From: Penium margaritaceum
Taxonomy: Eukaryota > Streptophyta > Zygnematophyceae > Desmidiales > Peniaceae
Assembly (NCBI GenBank): GCA_023375785.1
Contig: SZWC01004747.1
Span: forward strand, 66,122-115,931
Reading direction: 5' to 3'
DNA: 49,810 nt
The position numbers were made by a program, and so were the translations under genes. A model generated the notes under the pieces. The model saw nothing but the letters and a program-made list of their open reading frames with translations. It was not told the DNA's origin and ran no database searches. Shown one piece after another: positions 28,989 through 40,653 of the stretch; within the stretch, counting starts at the first letter, position 1, and the number at the start of each line of letters is the position of its first letter.

Positions 28989-30450
28989 TTAAACTACACA
29001 ATTTTTACACAGTGGCCGTTGCCACCTTTGAGCAAGCTTGATAATGCCTCTTGTCTGAAGATATATGGTTTTCTGGAAAATGACTATGAGCATATGAATA
29101 CTACAATTCAGTGATACAGAGAGGAGAAAAGGACTCAGACAACTTAAATTGGTTGACATCCTCGTATAAAAAAATGAATCCAAACTTGTGGTTCATTTTC
29201 CTTTCAAAGTGATTCCCACCAATGTTACTCAGGGGCTGGGAAAATTTACACCATGGCTTCTCCATTCCCACGCCTGGCTTCATTGTCGCGGCCATGGCCC
29301 TGTCCACGTCCCTGTTTGTGGCCTCTTGCTAAACCATCTCTCAGGGTGTTGTGTCTAGAGAAAATACCGCAACTTCTTTTCCAGCACGAGTAGCCCCAGG
29401 ATTATGAGCCCTAAAATGGTTGGGCAACAAACCGTTGTCATAGATTCATTCGCGAAGAGCTGTGTTGAGATGCTCATGTGTTTCCTCCAAGCCATCGGGA
29501 TCCCAACAGTGCTTTTTCTTGGGGACCTCATGCCCACCGATCTTCTTGACAGGGGAGGAGGGAATTACAAGCTACTTGTCCTTAGGCCCATCTCGCTGCT
29601 TGGGTACTCCTCCAACCAAGTGGTACCCGTGTGCATGTTGTGGTGTTGGTACACATGCACATGTGGCCGTGCATCCAAATAGTGCTTCAGGTTCACCAAA
29701 TACACTTTTCTTATATGGACATGCAAACCTCCAACTCGTCCATGCCTGGCCTGTTGCCATTGTGGAGGTCTCGTGCTTTTGCTTCTAACTAGCAAGACCA
29801 TCACATGAATAGTCTAGCAGCAAGCACCTTGCATAATCAAAGATTTAGGTCATTTCACCGTCAATAAATCTTGTGGCTTCTTCCACGAGTGAAATGATCT
29901 TTCTCAACTAGGAATCATGAAAGTTTTCCAACGTGTGGAAGGTTTCCTACGGTTGCTCATAAGGGGTGTACTTCATTTCTATGTTAGTACAAAATGCCTC
30001 CCACAACACGGATTGCCACTCTAGGTGTGTCCATTGTGTATCCCATTCCTTGACCACGTACTTCAAGAGCCTACTCTCACATCAAATCGTGACAAGGTGG
30101 GCCCGCTTAGTGAGTGGAGCCTTACAGTCACGTAGAACATGCTCCATTTGGTCCAGCCAATTGTTCAGTTTCACATCCATTTGGAAGATCTCCACACTAT
30201 GGAGGAAGGACGTGTTCATGACCGGCCTCGAGGTTGTCGAGACTGGCAGGTCCTTGCTACCACTAGTAGTGGCACTAGCAGCTGCGCCACGTGTCGGCTG
30301 CTATTAGACCTAGATTTGGATAATGTTTTCAATGCCTCGTTGATGTTGTTGAGATGAAGTGTCGCTTCATGTATAGGCAAACAATGAAGCTCACGGCCCT
30401 AGTCAAGGTTCACTATGCTCCTTTCGACATGGATGAGCAAGTTAGCGATG
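28989..30450 (-). pseudogene. gag: R5 gag remnant
   Basis: The minus strand, with several frameshifts, reads a gag-like series: LNNINEALKTLSKSRSN, VKLNNWLDQMEHVLRDCKAP, CESRLLKYVVKEWDTQWTHL, EWQSVLWEAFCTNIEMKYTP, VEEATRFIDGEMT and FDYARCLLLDY. This resembles the capsid region of LTR-element gag proteins (W-x-F...Y-x-P patterns). Downstream a His/Cys-rich piece (29572-29760) and a Gly/Arg-rich HKQGRGQGHGRDNEARRGNG tail could be a degenerate nucleocapsid. No pol follows in the window before G2's LTR side, so the element is truncated. Whether it is copia or gypsy is uncertain. Confidence 0.55.
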
Positions 30451-30754
30451 GCTAACTTGAGCTCTGTTGTTGTCAAAGCCTTAAACAATGGCCTCAATGC
30501 TGTCCCACTAACTTTGCATAATTTCCCATTGGAGGAGCTTATGCTTAGCATGCACACTGCAAAGTATTCCCACAGTCCAGAACAAGCTATGGTGACCATG
30601 ACCATGCTTTGGTGATCGTAGAGGTGCCTCACTGTCTTGGCGTCATAAGAGCCGCTTGTAGCTCTAACGCATTTGGTCGACCACGTGTCCCAGCCTTGGC
30701 GTTCCTCTTTATCCTGTTGCCCCTGAGTTTTGTCTGTTTCAGGCCCGCGATCTA

Positions 30755-30766
30755 GCTCTGATACCA
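30755..30766 (-). other. R5 primer-binding site (tRNA-iMet)
   Basis: The minus strand reads TGGTATCAGAGC immediately beside TCTCA, a plausible LTR end. Confidence 0.85.
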
Positions 30767-31320
30767 TGAGATTCTCCTTAGGAACCAGACGATGATAGCT
30801 TCATGGCCAATGGTGGCACGTTAGAGTTAAAAGCGTCAGGCAAGTTCTGAAAAAAAAAAACACCAGCCCTCTAGTAAGTGGGTCCCCCCTCTTACGAGTG
30901 AGAAATGCTCGTTAATTCTCACCCTGCGGCTAGTGAGTGAGGCTCGCTAGCAGACTGCAAAGTGCAAGAGCAAAGCCCTTGCACACCCTTCAAAACAGGG
31001 TTTCCAAACTTGGATAATCCTCGGGCACTTCGACAAACATAGATCATTAGGGATCCGAGATTTGTCCTAGCCAATCACCGAAAAAGGGACTAAGCTTGGT
31101 CTTTCAAGGATATAAATGCAATAATTCCGGAATATTTCATCATAGTACAAGCACCTCTGGGGAGAGAGGCTATGGGCTACGTGGCCAGGATGGAGACGAG
31201 CACACACCAGCATGAATCCCGGGATGATGAGATGATGTGCCAGGATGCCATATTTCCATGATCACGTCACCTCTACTATCTGAACCGACGTGTCTTGTGC
31301 ACTCATGACCACAAACAAAG
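30767..31320 (-). repeat. R5 5' LTR (outer limit uncertain)
   Basis: It begins, in plus reading, TGAGATTCTCC next to the PBS. Only one LTR is present so the outer end cannot be fixed; the start of G4 coding around 31395 is the latest limit. Confidence 0.45.
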
Positions 31321-31394
31321 ATATATGCGTTATAATTAACAGGCGCAGTGGCGGTAACATGAAGTAGTAGAAAAGGAAGCAACAGAAGGAAATG

Positions 31395-34006
31395 TTAGCA
31401 AGTATTGCTAGACGTGGCCAAACAATATTTGTGACACGAAGTAGAAGCGTGGATTGTCCACGTGGAATCATTGGAAGAAGAAGAAATTACAGTAGCGCAC
31501 ATCACATCGACCTTGACACCTGACATGTTTGTAGCTATTGCTGAGGAGTTAGCATCTGTTGAGGAATATGACTGGAATTTTCCTGAAAAACTATCTCGAG
31601 AGTTACCTCCATAACACAATGTTGATCACCAGATAGACCTAAAGCCAAACAACAGACCGATGGTCAAGGGGAATCTTTTGAAGAGCGACGAGAAGCTCGC
31701 AAAATTCAAACAGCAGTTAGAGGAGATGCCCGGATAGTGGTTCATCAGGCTATCCACGTCACTCTATGCGAAACATGTGCTTTTCATTAAAAAAAAACAT
31801 GACAGATGCGGATGTAGATGCATTACCGATCGTTAAACGACATAATAATCAAGAACTGCCATCCATTTTTGTGATACATGAACTTTTGATCGATTATGCG
31901 AGACAAGGATTTTCACCAGAATTGAACTTTGTAGCAACCTATGACTAGAGTTGTGTATTTGATAAGGGAATAAAAAAGGCAATATTCCTCCCCAGAAACA
32001 TGTCCTTTGAGTTCACTGTTATGTCGTCTGAACTCACAAGTTACCCCATAACACGTATGGTGGCGATGAACAAAAGTCTTTATAGTACCTTGACGACGTC
32101 ATCATTGTATATTGGGACGACATCTAGTCGTACAATGGAGGAGCATAATGGATATCTCAAAAAGGTCAATGCCGACCAATGTTTGGTACGTATAAGTATT
32201 TTGGGGATTTTGTAACTACTACTGTTGATTCGTAAAAGACTACGCCTGTGTGTTAGTGTCTCTCACTTATCGCACTGGCAGAATTACTAAGTGATCTGGA
32301 GAGACAACAAACAAGAAACATTTAACTCTTCAAGAAATGCTCTCACCTTGGTGCCAACTCTACGATTGGCAGATCCAAGAGTGGACCATGTCTTGGCCAC
32401 AGACGCATCCAATTGAGAAAACAGATCTGTTCTCCTTGCAGAGAAGGACAGTAGAGAACAAACAGTTGTGACCATGTCACAAAAACTACACAGACAAAAA
32501 CTCAACTACAGGGTGCAAGGAAAAAAACGAATCACAACTGTGCATGCATTTTAGACGTGGCGGTATTATATGGAATACCGTCAAAGCATCATCCGCGTCC
32601 ACCACCATACACTCAAATATCTAAAGACACAACCAAATATGCGATGACAAAAAACTTGATCGGTGGTGTTTCTTGAGTCTAAATCCGACCACAAAATTGG
32701 ATACTAACCTACAGTAAATCAAGCGGATGATCTAAGTCGGCGACCAAACTTGATGGCCGAGATTAACATGTTCCTCGTCGAACGAGACATGTACCTTGCG
32801 AGGCTGATTGTGAATGCTTTTAAGGAGTTTGGCTGTTATGACGCAACAAGGGTATGGTTTGACGACCCCTGCTGATGACGGAGATTCACTTCCCGAGCCT
32901 TCGTACCCTGAAACGAGGAGTTACGATAAATGCTATTTGAGAAGTACCAAGACAAGGGTCCGGATGGACAATTTGGCAAGGAAAATATGCTGAAGAAGTG
33001 GACGAAGCACTGTTGGTAGGATTGAATGCGGACCGATGTGACACGTGTTAGCAGCAAGAACAGTGTTGCACGAGGCCGTTGGGGCTTCTCCAACCACTCC
33101 GTGGTCCAAAAAAGCCATGGTTCGATATTTGCATTGACTTCGTGATGGGGTTCCATGCTACTCTCATGAGATAGATGTCATCATCGTGGTGGTGAATGGA
33201 TTTTTCAAGATGCTGCGCTTTATACCAACGATGACCACCGTCACTTTAAAAGGAGCATCACGACTGTTTTAAATTCAGATCATGTGGCTACACGACGTGC
33301 CATGTACCATAATCAACGACAGAGACTACAACTTCACTAGCCGGTTTTGGAGCGAAATGATGACGTGGTGACATTCGCATCCATCTATCAATGCCATTCC
33401 ATCCTCGATGCAACGGGTAAAACAAGTGGACCAGTAAAATGCTCAAACAACTCCACAGTTCATGCTTTTCGCACAGCACTCATTGGACACCAAAATGACT
33501 GAGTGCCAAACTTGCATACAACTCGGCAAGTACCACCACAACAGGGAAAATTCTGTTTGAAATGGTTTGCAGTGAACCTTTTGCAACAACGGCTGGATTG
33601 CAAAAGCTAGGATACCATTCTTGTTGTTGACATCACTGAAGGGACTTGTCCAACACCTGGGGGAAAACACGCCACATCCCTGCAAAGGCGCAACCAGCCA
33701 TGAAGCGAGCAACGGACCGACATCGCAACGACAACATGGTCAACGCTGGCAGTTGCGTCTTACTCAGCCGAGCGAACATCAAACTGTATGAAACTCAAAC
33801 CTTGATGGTTGCGCCTGTTTGAAATAAAGCAAATGCAAACGCCAGTTGTCGCTCGACTGTGCGTAACAGACAACATGACGATCCACCCTCTCTTCCATGT
33901 GAGCAAGCTCAAGGACTACTTGGACCCCAACAAGAAAGTCCCTGGCAGAGACTGTACACCTCTCCCTCTGAATTGCTTGGATGGGGATGTGGAGAACGTG
34001 ATTGGC
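31395..34006 (+). pseudogene. pol: G4 gypsy pol remnant (RT, RNase H, integrase)
   Basis: A strongly decayed plus-strand pol. In order: ELPP-HNVDHQIDLKPN and LKSDEKLAKFKQQLEEMPG (RT lead-in, 31600-31740), WFIRLSTSLYAKHVLFIKKK, then VHHHTLKYLKTQPNM (RNase H, about 32610) and NQADDLSRRPNLMAEI (about 32720), an integrase core WFDICIDFVMGFHATL and VVNGFFKMLRFIP (33120-33230), DVPCTIINDRDYNFTSRFW (second Asp block), LAYNSASTTTTGKILFEMV (about 33510), and finally the intact-looking pre-chromodomain stretch CVTDNMTIHPLFHVSKLK and DYLDPNKKVPGRDCTPL (33850-33960). Frames shift many times. It is cut at 34006 by C2; the chromodomain resumes at 40478. Confidence 0.8.
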
Positions 34007-34528
34007 CAAGGGAATGAGAGAATCCTCCTAGCTATGTCCTGTGTGAGAGATCACACTATGGTGAACACAACGTGACAGACGACAATTGAATCGGTAAAGA
34101 TACAGGAAAGATATACATAGATGAATTGAAGTGTGTAAATAAACAAACAAAATAATAGATACAGTCTCACCCACATGCGTGCAATTAAGCACAAAATTCC
34201 AACCAATCTATGAGAAATTAGCTAACCCAGCTGCAAGCTCCAAACCACCATCAAAGGAGAACTGTACGGGCTCCTCGGTTTTCCAAATGACGAACTGAAA
34301 GAAGCGTTAGGTGTAAAAATAGAAACTCCATGTAATTGGATCATCAACGAGCAAGGATAGTGCCACTTGAGACAATGGAACCCGAGAGGTGGTCACCAAA
34401 AAATATCTCGAGAGTACATGCGGGCACGCTGATTAGTGCAGATGCAGTCCGAGTAGCCGTCGAGTGTCCCTGCATACCGGCGAGCTATGACAACAAGTCC
34501 AGAGGCCATCATGACTCACACACCAACA
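34007..34528 (-). repeat. C2 3' LTR
   Basis: 522 bp, plus reading from AAGGGAATGAGAG to CACACACCAACA; pairs with 39955-40477 (523 bp). Confidence 0.85.
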
Positions 34529-34538
34529 CTCCCCCATG
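34529..34538 (-). other. C2 polypurine tract
   Basis: The minus strand reads TCATGGGGGAG directly before the TGTTGG LTR start, as in C1. Confidence 0.72.
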
Positions 34539-34659
34539 ACCAGCAGATGCCAATCACCACAAGGAAGCAAGGGTAACAAAAGACAAAAAATTCAGCACAC
34601 AGCAAGCAACATGAGACAGTTACAACACAAGAACTGGTGAAAAAGAGAGGAAGTAGCAA

Positions 34660-36311
34660 GAGCGGGGTATGAATCAGGTAGGAGTAGGAGCATACACAAG
34701 AAGCCCAACATTGTACCCCGCAAAATTGAACTTGTCACTGCACAATGCTTTGGTGAGGAAGTCTGCACGCCGTTTTTGCTTGTTGACACCCACAATAGAC
34801 ACGTTGCCACGTGCAATGTGTCGCGTACAATGTGATACTCGATGTTGATGTGCTTTACGCACGTGTGACACGTGCCATCATGCTCTACTATGTGGTGCGT
34901 GCTCTCATTGTTGTAGCAGATTGTGATGTAGTGGATGGGTTAGCATAGCATTTGCATGAGATGACAGAACCAGATGCTCTCACAGACCCATTTCCCCAAT
35001 GCGACATGCTGAGCCTCAGTCGAGCTCCGTATTACACAATCATGCTCTCCACTCTTCCATGAGACAGTTGTAACTCCGACAAGGAAGATGAAACTGGACC
35101 GGCTGCGTGCATCGTGGTCATGAGTCCAGTCATTGTCAGTGTATCCGTCAACAACAACAGATGGCTACGCGTGAAAGCACAGGCGTGGGATAAACACAAC
35201 ATACTGTACCACACATAGAGCAGCTCCAGATGGAGCTTACGTAGATGCTATGAGAAGAGTGACAATAAGTTCACAAAAAAGGTAGCATCTACACGCATCG
35301 TGACAACAAAGGCAGCATCTACACGCGTCGTGACAACAAAGGCAGCATCTACATGCGTCGTGACAACAAAGGCAACATCTACACGCGTCATGTCTTGAGG
35401 AACATCAGGGAGCCAATGACTTGGTGGTACATTATGACATTGACAGGCTCCCTTAGACAATCTAGGTCTGTCGTTGTAAGAAGCCTCTCTCCAGCGGGCG
35501 TCATAGGCATGGATGCAGAGGGGATTGTGGCCAATAGGATAGTAGAATACTCATCCAGCGTCCTAACATAACGAGCATGATGCACATGTAGTGTGTGACG
35601 CTAGCGATCATGATCAATCTCCATTCCCAGGAAGAAAAGAGCTAGAACAAGATCATTCATTATGCACACAAACTAGAGGAGATCCTTCATAGCTTGGACA
35701 TCCTGTAGGTTGGGGGACACAATCAAGATGTCTTCCACATATACCAGGACAAAAAAGAGTGCAAAGTAGGCACTCACAAATAGAGCTTGGTCCATTATGC
35801 TATTGTCATACCCGTCCCACTCCAAGGTAGCGGAGATCTTGAGGTTCCAACAGCGTGGGGATTGCTTCAGACCATACAAGGCCTTTCGGAGGTGCCAGAC
35901 TCTGTCTGTGCCGTCCTCGAACACAGGAGGCTGGATGAGATAAATCTCTTCCTCGAGGTTGCCACAAAAGAAGGCATTATTCACATCCATCTGATGGAGC
36001 TCTCAATCATGATGGGCCACCTAACTTAACAACGCCTTTGAAGTGATGTATTTTCCAACAGGGACAAAGGTGGCATCAAAGTCCACACCCTGCACTTGGG
36101 AGGATCCAATGGCTGTGAGGTAGGCTTTGTTCCGTTCCACATGGCCATTGGGCCAGTCTTTCCTTTGACTCACCCAACGAGCTGACATGGCTTTACGACT
36201 AGGCAGGAGCTTTACCTTCTCATAAACCCTATGCGCCTCGATTGAAGCAAGTTCCTCATGCATGGACTGCTCACAGAGTGAAGCATCAGCAGTCAAGCAT
36301 GCTTGTTCCAC
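34660..36311 (-). pseudogene. pol: C2 RT and RNase H
   Basis: Sense order from 36311: a lead-in with HEELASIEAHRVYEKVKLLP and SARWVSQRKDWPNGHVERNK; then MDVNNAFFCGNLEEEIYLIQ and VWHLRKALYGLKQSPRCW (35673-35990) and the active-site motif YVEDILIV, where the first Asp of YVDD is Glu. Next comes VNVIMYHQVIGSLMFL (35388-35585), then four copies of a 10-residue unit (35285-35392), and the RNase H tail KQKRRADFLTKAL (34674-34871). Stops and frameshifts separate the blocks. The YVED change would be expected to abolish activity. Confidence 0.85.
35285..35392 (-). repeat. 30-bp tandem repeat inside C2 pol
   Basis: Units at 35285, 35315, 35345 and 35375 (the last partial), exactly 30 bp. In the sense frame they encode TRVDAAFVVT-type units, which correspond to the single TTRPDIVFAV motif of C1. 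Confidence 0.9.
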
Positions 36312-36492
36312 TTTGCTTAGTTCAAGAATATATGCGGTAGTTCTATTCGCAACGAGTGCGGTGGAGATTGAGGAACATGATAGAGACTGAGTAGATTCAA
36401 CTGTCGCAATGGCTTGATGGAACTCATCAACAATGAAAGAATGTCCAAGCGCAGTGTTAGGTTACACCACAGCTGTCGCCAGGCCAGGAGCG

Positions 36493-37060
36493 TCAAGACC
36501 AGAGAGAGGGATTGGCTGTGCGGGGTGAAGGACACCACCATGAAGAGGGCAAGCTGACCGGAAGGTCCCAGAAGGACCCGTTGAGGTTGTGGCACTGGTA
36601 GGCACGGCATAGTGGGGTGCAGACTACAACGGTCTCAGACGACAGAATGAATAGTGAGGAGGTCGGAGGGTACGAGGGTGAAAATGGGTCTGTTGCCGAT
36701 GGGGCCACAACTGGAGATACAGGTGATGATGCAAATGTAACAGGAGATGATGTAGGCAATGATGCATATGCGACAAGAGACAATGCTGGTGACGACGTAG
36801 AAATAATAGGAGATGACACTAGTTATGATGTAGACGCAATAGGATATGATGCATGCGATGATGCGATGATGTAATCGATGATTCAGATGTGATAGAAAAT
36901 GATAGTGGTGAAAAAATGCAACAGAATATGGCACTAGTAATGACGTAGACGTAATAGGAGATGACGTTGGTGATGACATAGATGCGACATGATGTGATGT
37001 TGGCAATGAGACAGATGCAACAAGAGATGATGTTGGTGACTACACAATGGAAGACATAGC
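36493..37060 (-). repeat. Decayed tandem-repeat hinge of C2
   Basis: Degenerate repeats of (A/G)GAGATGATG-type units code for Ser/Pro/Thr/Val-rich sequence on the minus strand (LPTSSPVTFASSPVSPVV). It has the same position as the 12-residue array of C1, between integrase and RT. Confidence 0.65.
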
Positions 37061-37108
37061 ATAACTACCACCAAAGGACATCCTACACATACCACTACCT
37101 CTCCCTGG

Positions 37109-37760
37109 ATGAGAGAAGGACGCAAGCTACGTGACAGAATGAGGAATATCATGAGAGAAAGTGTTATCAAAGAAAAGAGCATCGCGAGACTTGACAACTC
37201 AACCAAACTCGGGGTCCCAAAAGCGCGAGGCCTTGGATTGATAGGAGACACCAAGGAAAGAGCAGATATAATCTCGAGGAGACAGCTTGCCATTGCATTG
37301 GTCCTCAAGGAGCCAAACACAGGCTATACCGCCCTAAGTACGAGAAAGAGGAATGTCAGCGTGCTGACCATATCATTACTCGAATGGCATGATATGACGA
37401 GGGAACGGATCGTGAGGAACATGATTCCAAACCCATGTCCTTTAGGTCATGGCCTCAAAGGCAAAAAACGGAGGAAGACTAGACTCGACAAGAAGGGTGC
37501 AAACACCGTTAGTAAGAATGGTGGCTCCAACGTTTCAACACCTCGTTCTGCTGTGCTGCATATGGAGTAGAGAGCTCCAGATGTACCCCTTGAGACTGGA
37601 GGAAGTGGGCCTTATGATCCATGAACTCTCCACCACGATTGGAGCGGAATGCTATCAGCTTACGCTGGCAAGCATGCTCAGCCTGGACAATCTAAGACAG
37701 ATGATGCAAGAGGCCATGGATGGTAGCTGTATGCACATGACACAGACGAAGATGGAGTAA
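37109..37760 (-). pseudogene. pol: C2 integrase core remnant
   Basis: The minus strand reads AFRSNRGGEFMDHKAHFLQS and PYAAQQNEVLKRW around 37540-37660, corresponding to C1's CSNRGGEYL and PAQNGVSERW blocks. The Asp of S-D-x-G-G-E is Asn as in C1, and the third catalytic Glu is Lys here. Further towards 37109 a tail resembling the WDPxxR block of C1 is present (LGPRVWL region) but poorly preserved. The first Asp block was not found, suggesting an internal deletion between 37660 and the pre-integrase domain. Confidence 0.7.
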
Positions 37761-38263
37761 AAAGGTGTGTGCAGGGAAAGGCGAAGGGGTAACATGTACA
37801 TGTGCTGCTTTTGCGGTGGTGGAAGACAGTGCAAACGAGGACACACAATACCATTTGTGACAATGCAGACCACGGAGAATAGGACGGCCAAGTGACTCCA
37901 GCAAAATAGTGTCAACATCGCGAGAGGGAAAGAAGTCCTTGCCCTGATCATCCACGAAAGTGATAGACAGCAAGCTGACTTCAAGCGCAAGTACAAAGAG
38001 GATATCAGGCAAGAAGACATCACCTCCCATATCAAAAATACACACAGCACTTATGCCTTGAACCGAAAATATCTGGCTAGAACTAGTATAGACAAAGCGT
38101 ATGTCACCGACAGGCCCCAATGTGACAAATTTGGCATGGGAAAAAAATTATGTGATGCGTGGCCCCGGAATCGATGATCCATAAGCCACTCGACACACGA
38201 GACGGAGCAATCACATGACATTGTGCGATGCCGCAAGCAAGGGTAGGAAAGGATACAACGCAA
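37655..38263 (-). pseudogene. pol: C2 protease and pre-integrase domain
   Basis: The minus strand reads MDHRFRGHASHNFF near 38190, a decayed form of the D-S-G-A-[ST]-x-H active-site region (WIIDSGATYHMT in C1), then MGPVGDIRFVYTSSSQIFSV, DVFLPDILFVLALEVSLLSI (the conserved copia protease block), and LHLRLCHVHTATIHGLLHHL, matching C1's HRRLCHVHSAAVESMLR. The catalytic Asp-Ser-Gly is lost, and a frame change splits the domain as in C1. Confidence 0.75.
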
Positions 38264-38408
38264 CTAAAAGTCACGGCAAGGAGACTGAAAAGGGTTACTA
38301 ATAGCTAATGCTCAATCCACTCCACATACGACATAACCCCACCATCCAACACGTCCCAAAGGACTCCATTCAATGAACAATGGTGATCCCTGGACTCGAC
38401 ATTCAAAC

Positions 38409-39000
38409 TCACACTAGAGTGGGAATCCTGAGGCCGAGGATGAAGAGGGAATGTGGTGGCCGGTGCAAATGTGTCCGGACTGTGTGGCAGCTTGGGAAAG
38501 GACTAAGCTGACGGCGAGGAGAGAGATGGAGCTGTGGACTAGAGCCACGAGGGAGGGTTGTAGGATGAAGAAGGCGGCCTATAGACCATAGGGTAGTACG
38601 ACGATGGAAGCCAATGCCATTTCGGATGGGAAACATCCACCACAGAAGAGGCTAGAGAAAAAGTCCAACAGGACGACGGAACCATCAAGGACATGACGAT
38701 GGTGGTCACCCACCACACGGGATCAGAGTACCACGTGTGAGGCTCTTGACCAATGAGGATTGGGTAATAAGGGGGGAGAAGGGGGTGCACTGTCTCCCAA
38801 GGCAACGAGACAAATCCATGAATTCCCAGGTCTTGACCACGTGTAGAAAAGGATGAGAGGAAGGAAAAATGAAACAAAGGAGAAAAAATTAAAAGGAAAG
38901 AAAGAAAAAATTATTGGAAATAACATAAAAACCAAGCCACCAATGAGCAGGTGGCATTCAAGAGGATACCCAGGTTCACCAGGGATGTAGAGGGATGACA
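38409..39000 (-). pseudogene. gag: C2 gag remnant (C-terminal piece)
   Basis: Only the Tyr/Pro/Ser-rich end of gag is recognisable (LPSSYYPMVYRPPSSSYNPP, like the PQQYYPQQYYPQ region of C1). The capsid and zinc knuckle that occupy about 1 kb in C1 are not found between here and the leader at 39200, so they appear to be deleted. Confidence 0.5.
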
Positions 39001-39199
39001 ATTCTATCTCCCACTAGTTTTTTTCTCTTCTTTTCTGATAGAGAGTGTGCTCGCCCCTTGTCGGTGAATGAGGAGCGAGCGGGGGGAGGAGGGGGGCGTC
39101 GAACAACAAGCATGTCGACCAACAGACTCGTCGATCGACGAGCTCGTCGGTCAACGGCCCGACCCCGTTGACAGGCAGGTTCAGGAGGCGACACCAAGC

Positions 39200-39640
39200 A
39201 TAGCTGCTACCACTGTGCTATTATTGCGGCTGCTGTGTTGCTGCTCTTGTGCTATTGCTATGGCTGCTGCACTATTGCTCCGGCGGCTGGCTGTGGCTGC
39301 AACTCTGTGAGTGGCCATGGCTGCTACTGCTGTTGCAAATTCTGTCACAGTTGCTATTATAGCTGCTACTATGAGTGCGGCTGTTTCTGTGCTTTTGTTG
39401 CTTCAGCGATTAGTGTTGTAGCTCTAAATGTGGCTGCTACTACTGCCAATGTTACTATTGCCGCTGCAACTATTATACAAGGATGCAATGCGGCCAAAGG
39501 TGGGACAGCCGCGGCTGCTATTGCGCATGTTGCTGCTACTACGGATGCCGCTATTGTAGTTGCTGTGTTGTAGGAGAGGCTACTGCTGTTGTTGTTGTTG
39601 CTGTTGCTACTATGGCTGCTAGCGAGTTGGCTCCTCTCCC
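39200..39640 (-). repeat. CAG/GCA-rich leader of C2 (decayed)
   Basis: Interrupted GCT/CTG triplets on the plus strand (sense CAG/GCA) between PBS and gag, more degraded than in C1. Downstream of it towards the PBS lies ATTCGGCAGCATTTTGCC (39775-39792), matching the hairpin neighbourhood of C1. Confidence 0.75.
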
Positions 39641-39942
39641 GGTGAGGGTAGACTACCACCGCTGCTATGGTGGCCAATGCTGTTGTGGTGGCCTAAAACA
39701 CAGCCACCCGGGCTTTACGTCGCCACCAAGAAGGTTGTCATCATGAGGGAAACCGCCAAACAAATTCGGCAGCATTTTGCCTCTGGCATGCCAGAGGACT
39801 ATGCGTCGCAAGCCATTAGCTCAGGCCCTCCACATTGCTAGGATATGCACGCCCCACTCAGCCTATCCTTGCCTAGTCTAGATGTTTCCATTCCTGTTGT
39901 TGTGTGTTGCATGGTGGAATGAATAGGCTCTGTCTATCTATT

Positions 39943-39954
39943 GCTTTGATACCA
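39943..39954 (-). other. C2 primer-binding site
   Basis: The minus strand reads TGGTATCAAAGC, one change from the tRNA-iMet complement, directly adjacent to the LTR end. Confidence 0.85.
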
Positions 39955-40477
39955 TGAGGGAATAAGAGAACCCCCCAATCAACATTCAGTGTGAGAGATC
40001 ACAATGTGAACACAACACGACCGATCATGCTTGTATTGGTGGAGAGATGGCAAAGATATGCATAGATGAATGGAGGTAAGTCAGAAAAAAACATTATAGA
40101 TATAGTTTCACCCATGTGCGTGCAACTAAGCACACAAGTCCAACCAACCGGTGAGAAATCAGCCTAACCCAGTTGCAAGCTCCAAAACATCAGCAAAGGA
40201 GAAACAGACAGCTGTACAGGCTCCTCGGTTGTCGGAATGACAAACCAAAAAGAACGTCAGGTACAAAAACAGAAACTCCACATAACTGGAACATTAACGA
40301 GTTAGGATAGCACCACTGTGACAACGGATCCCAAGAGGTGGTCATCGAGAATACTCTAGAGAGTACACGAGGGTGCGCCAGCTAGTGCCCATGCTGTCAA
40401 AGTAGCCGTCCAGTGTCTCAGCATACCGGCGAGCTGTGACGGCAAGTCTAGAGGTCAGTGTGACTCACACACCAACA
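39955..40477 (-). repeat. C2 5' LTR
   Basis: 523 bp, plus reading TGAGGGAATAAGAG to CACCAACA. Confidence 0.87.
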
Positions 40478-40653
40478 TTGAAGAAATCCTTGGACATCAG
40501 CATCATGGTAAAATGATCGATTATCTCGTCAAGTGGCATAGCTATGACAATGTGTACAACAGCTTGGAGCCCTATGACAACTTTGGAGAGGGCAATCATC
40601 TGATGGAAGACTATCATGGGCATCATCGACCTACCTCTCCTACTAGGCCGATA
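40478..40653 (+). pseudogene. G4 chromodomain
   Basis: It resumes G4 coding directly beyond C2: EEILGHQHHGKMIDYLVKWH, SYDNVYNSLEPYDNF and LMEDYH. This fits a chromovirus chromodomain (Y-L-V-K-W-x-x-Y then N-S-x-E-P). It is open without a stop over this length, although the rest of G4 is heavily decayed. Confidence 0.78.

Larger units (their letters stand above)
34007..40477 (-). mobile_element. Ty1/copia retrotransposon C2 (old, inserted in G4)
   Basis: Minus-strand element with LTRs 39955-40477 (5') and 34007-34528 (3'), PBS 39943-39954 and polypurine tract 34529-34538. It shares with C1 the LTR start TGTTGG, the polypurine tract, the CAG-type leader, the repeat hinge and the S-N-R-G-G-E integrase variant, so the two are relatives. 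LTRs are clearly diverged from each other by eye, and most of gag is missing. It splits G4 between its pre-chromodomain and chromodomain. Flanks TTGGC and TTGAA are only a poor candidate target duplication. Confidence 0.88.

Noticed and set aside
36617..36874. Plus-strand Asp/Gly/Val-rich repeat frame resembling a calcium-binding repeat protein
   Set aside because: It is antisense to the decayed C2 hinge; the repeat explains the composition.
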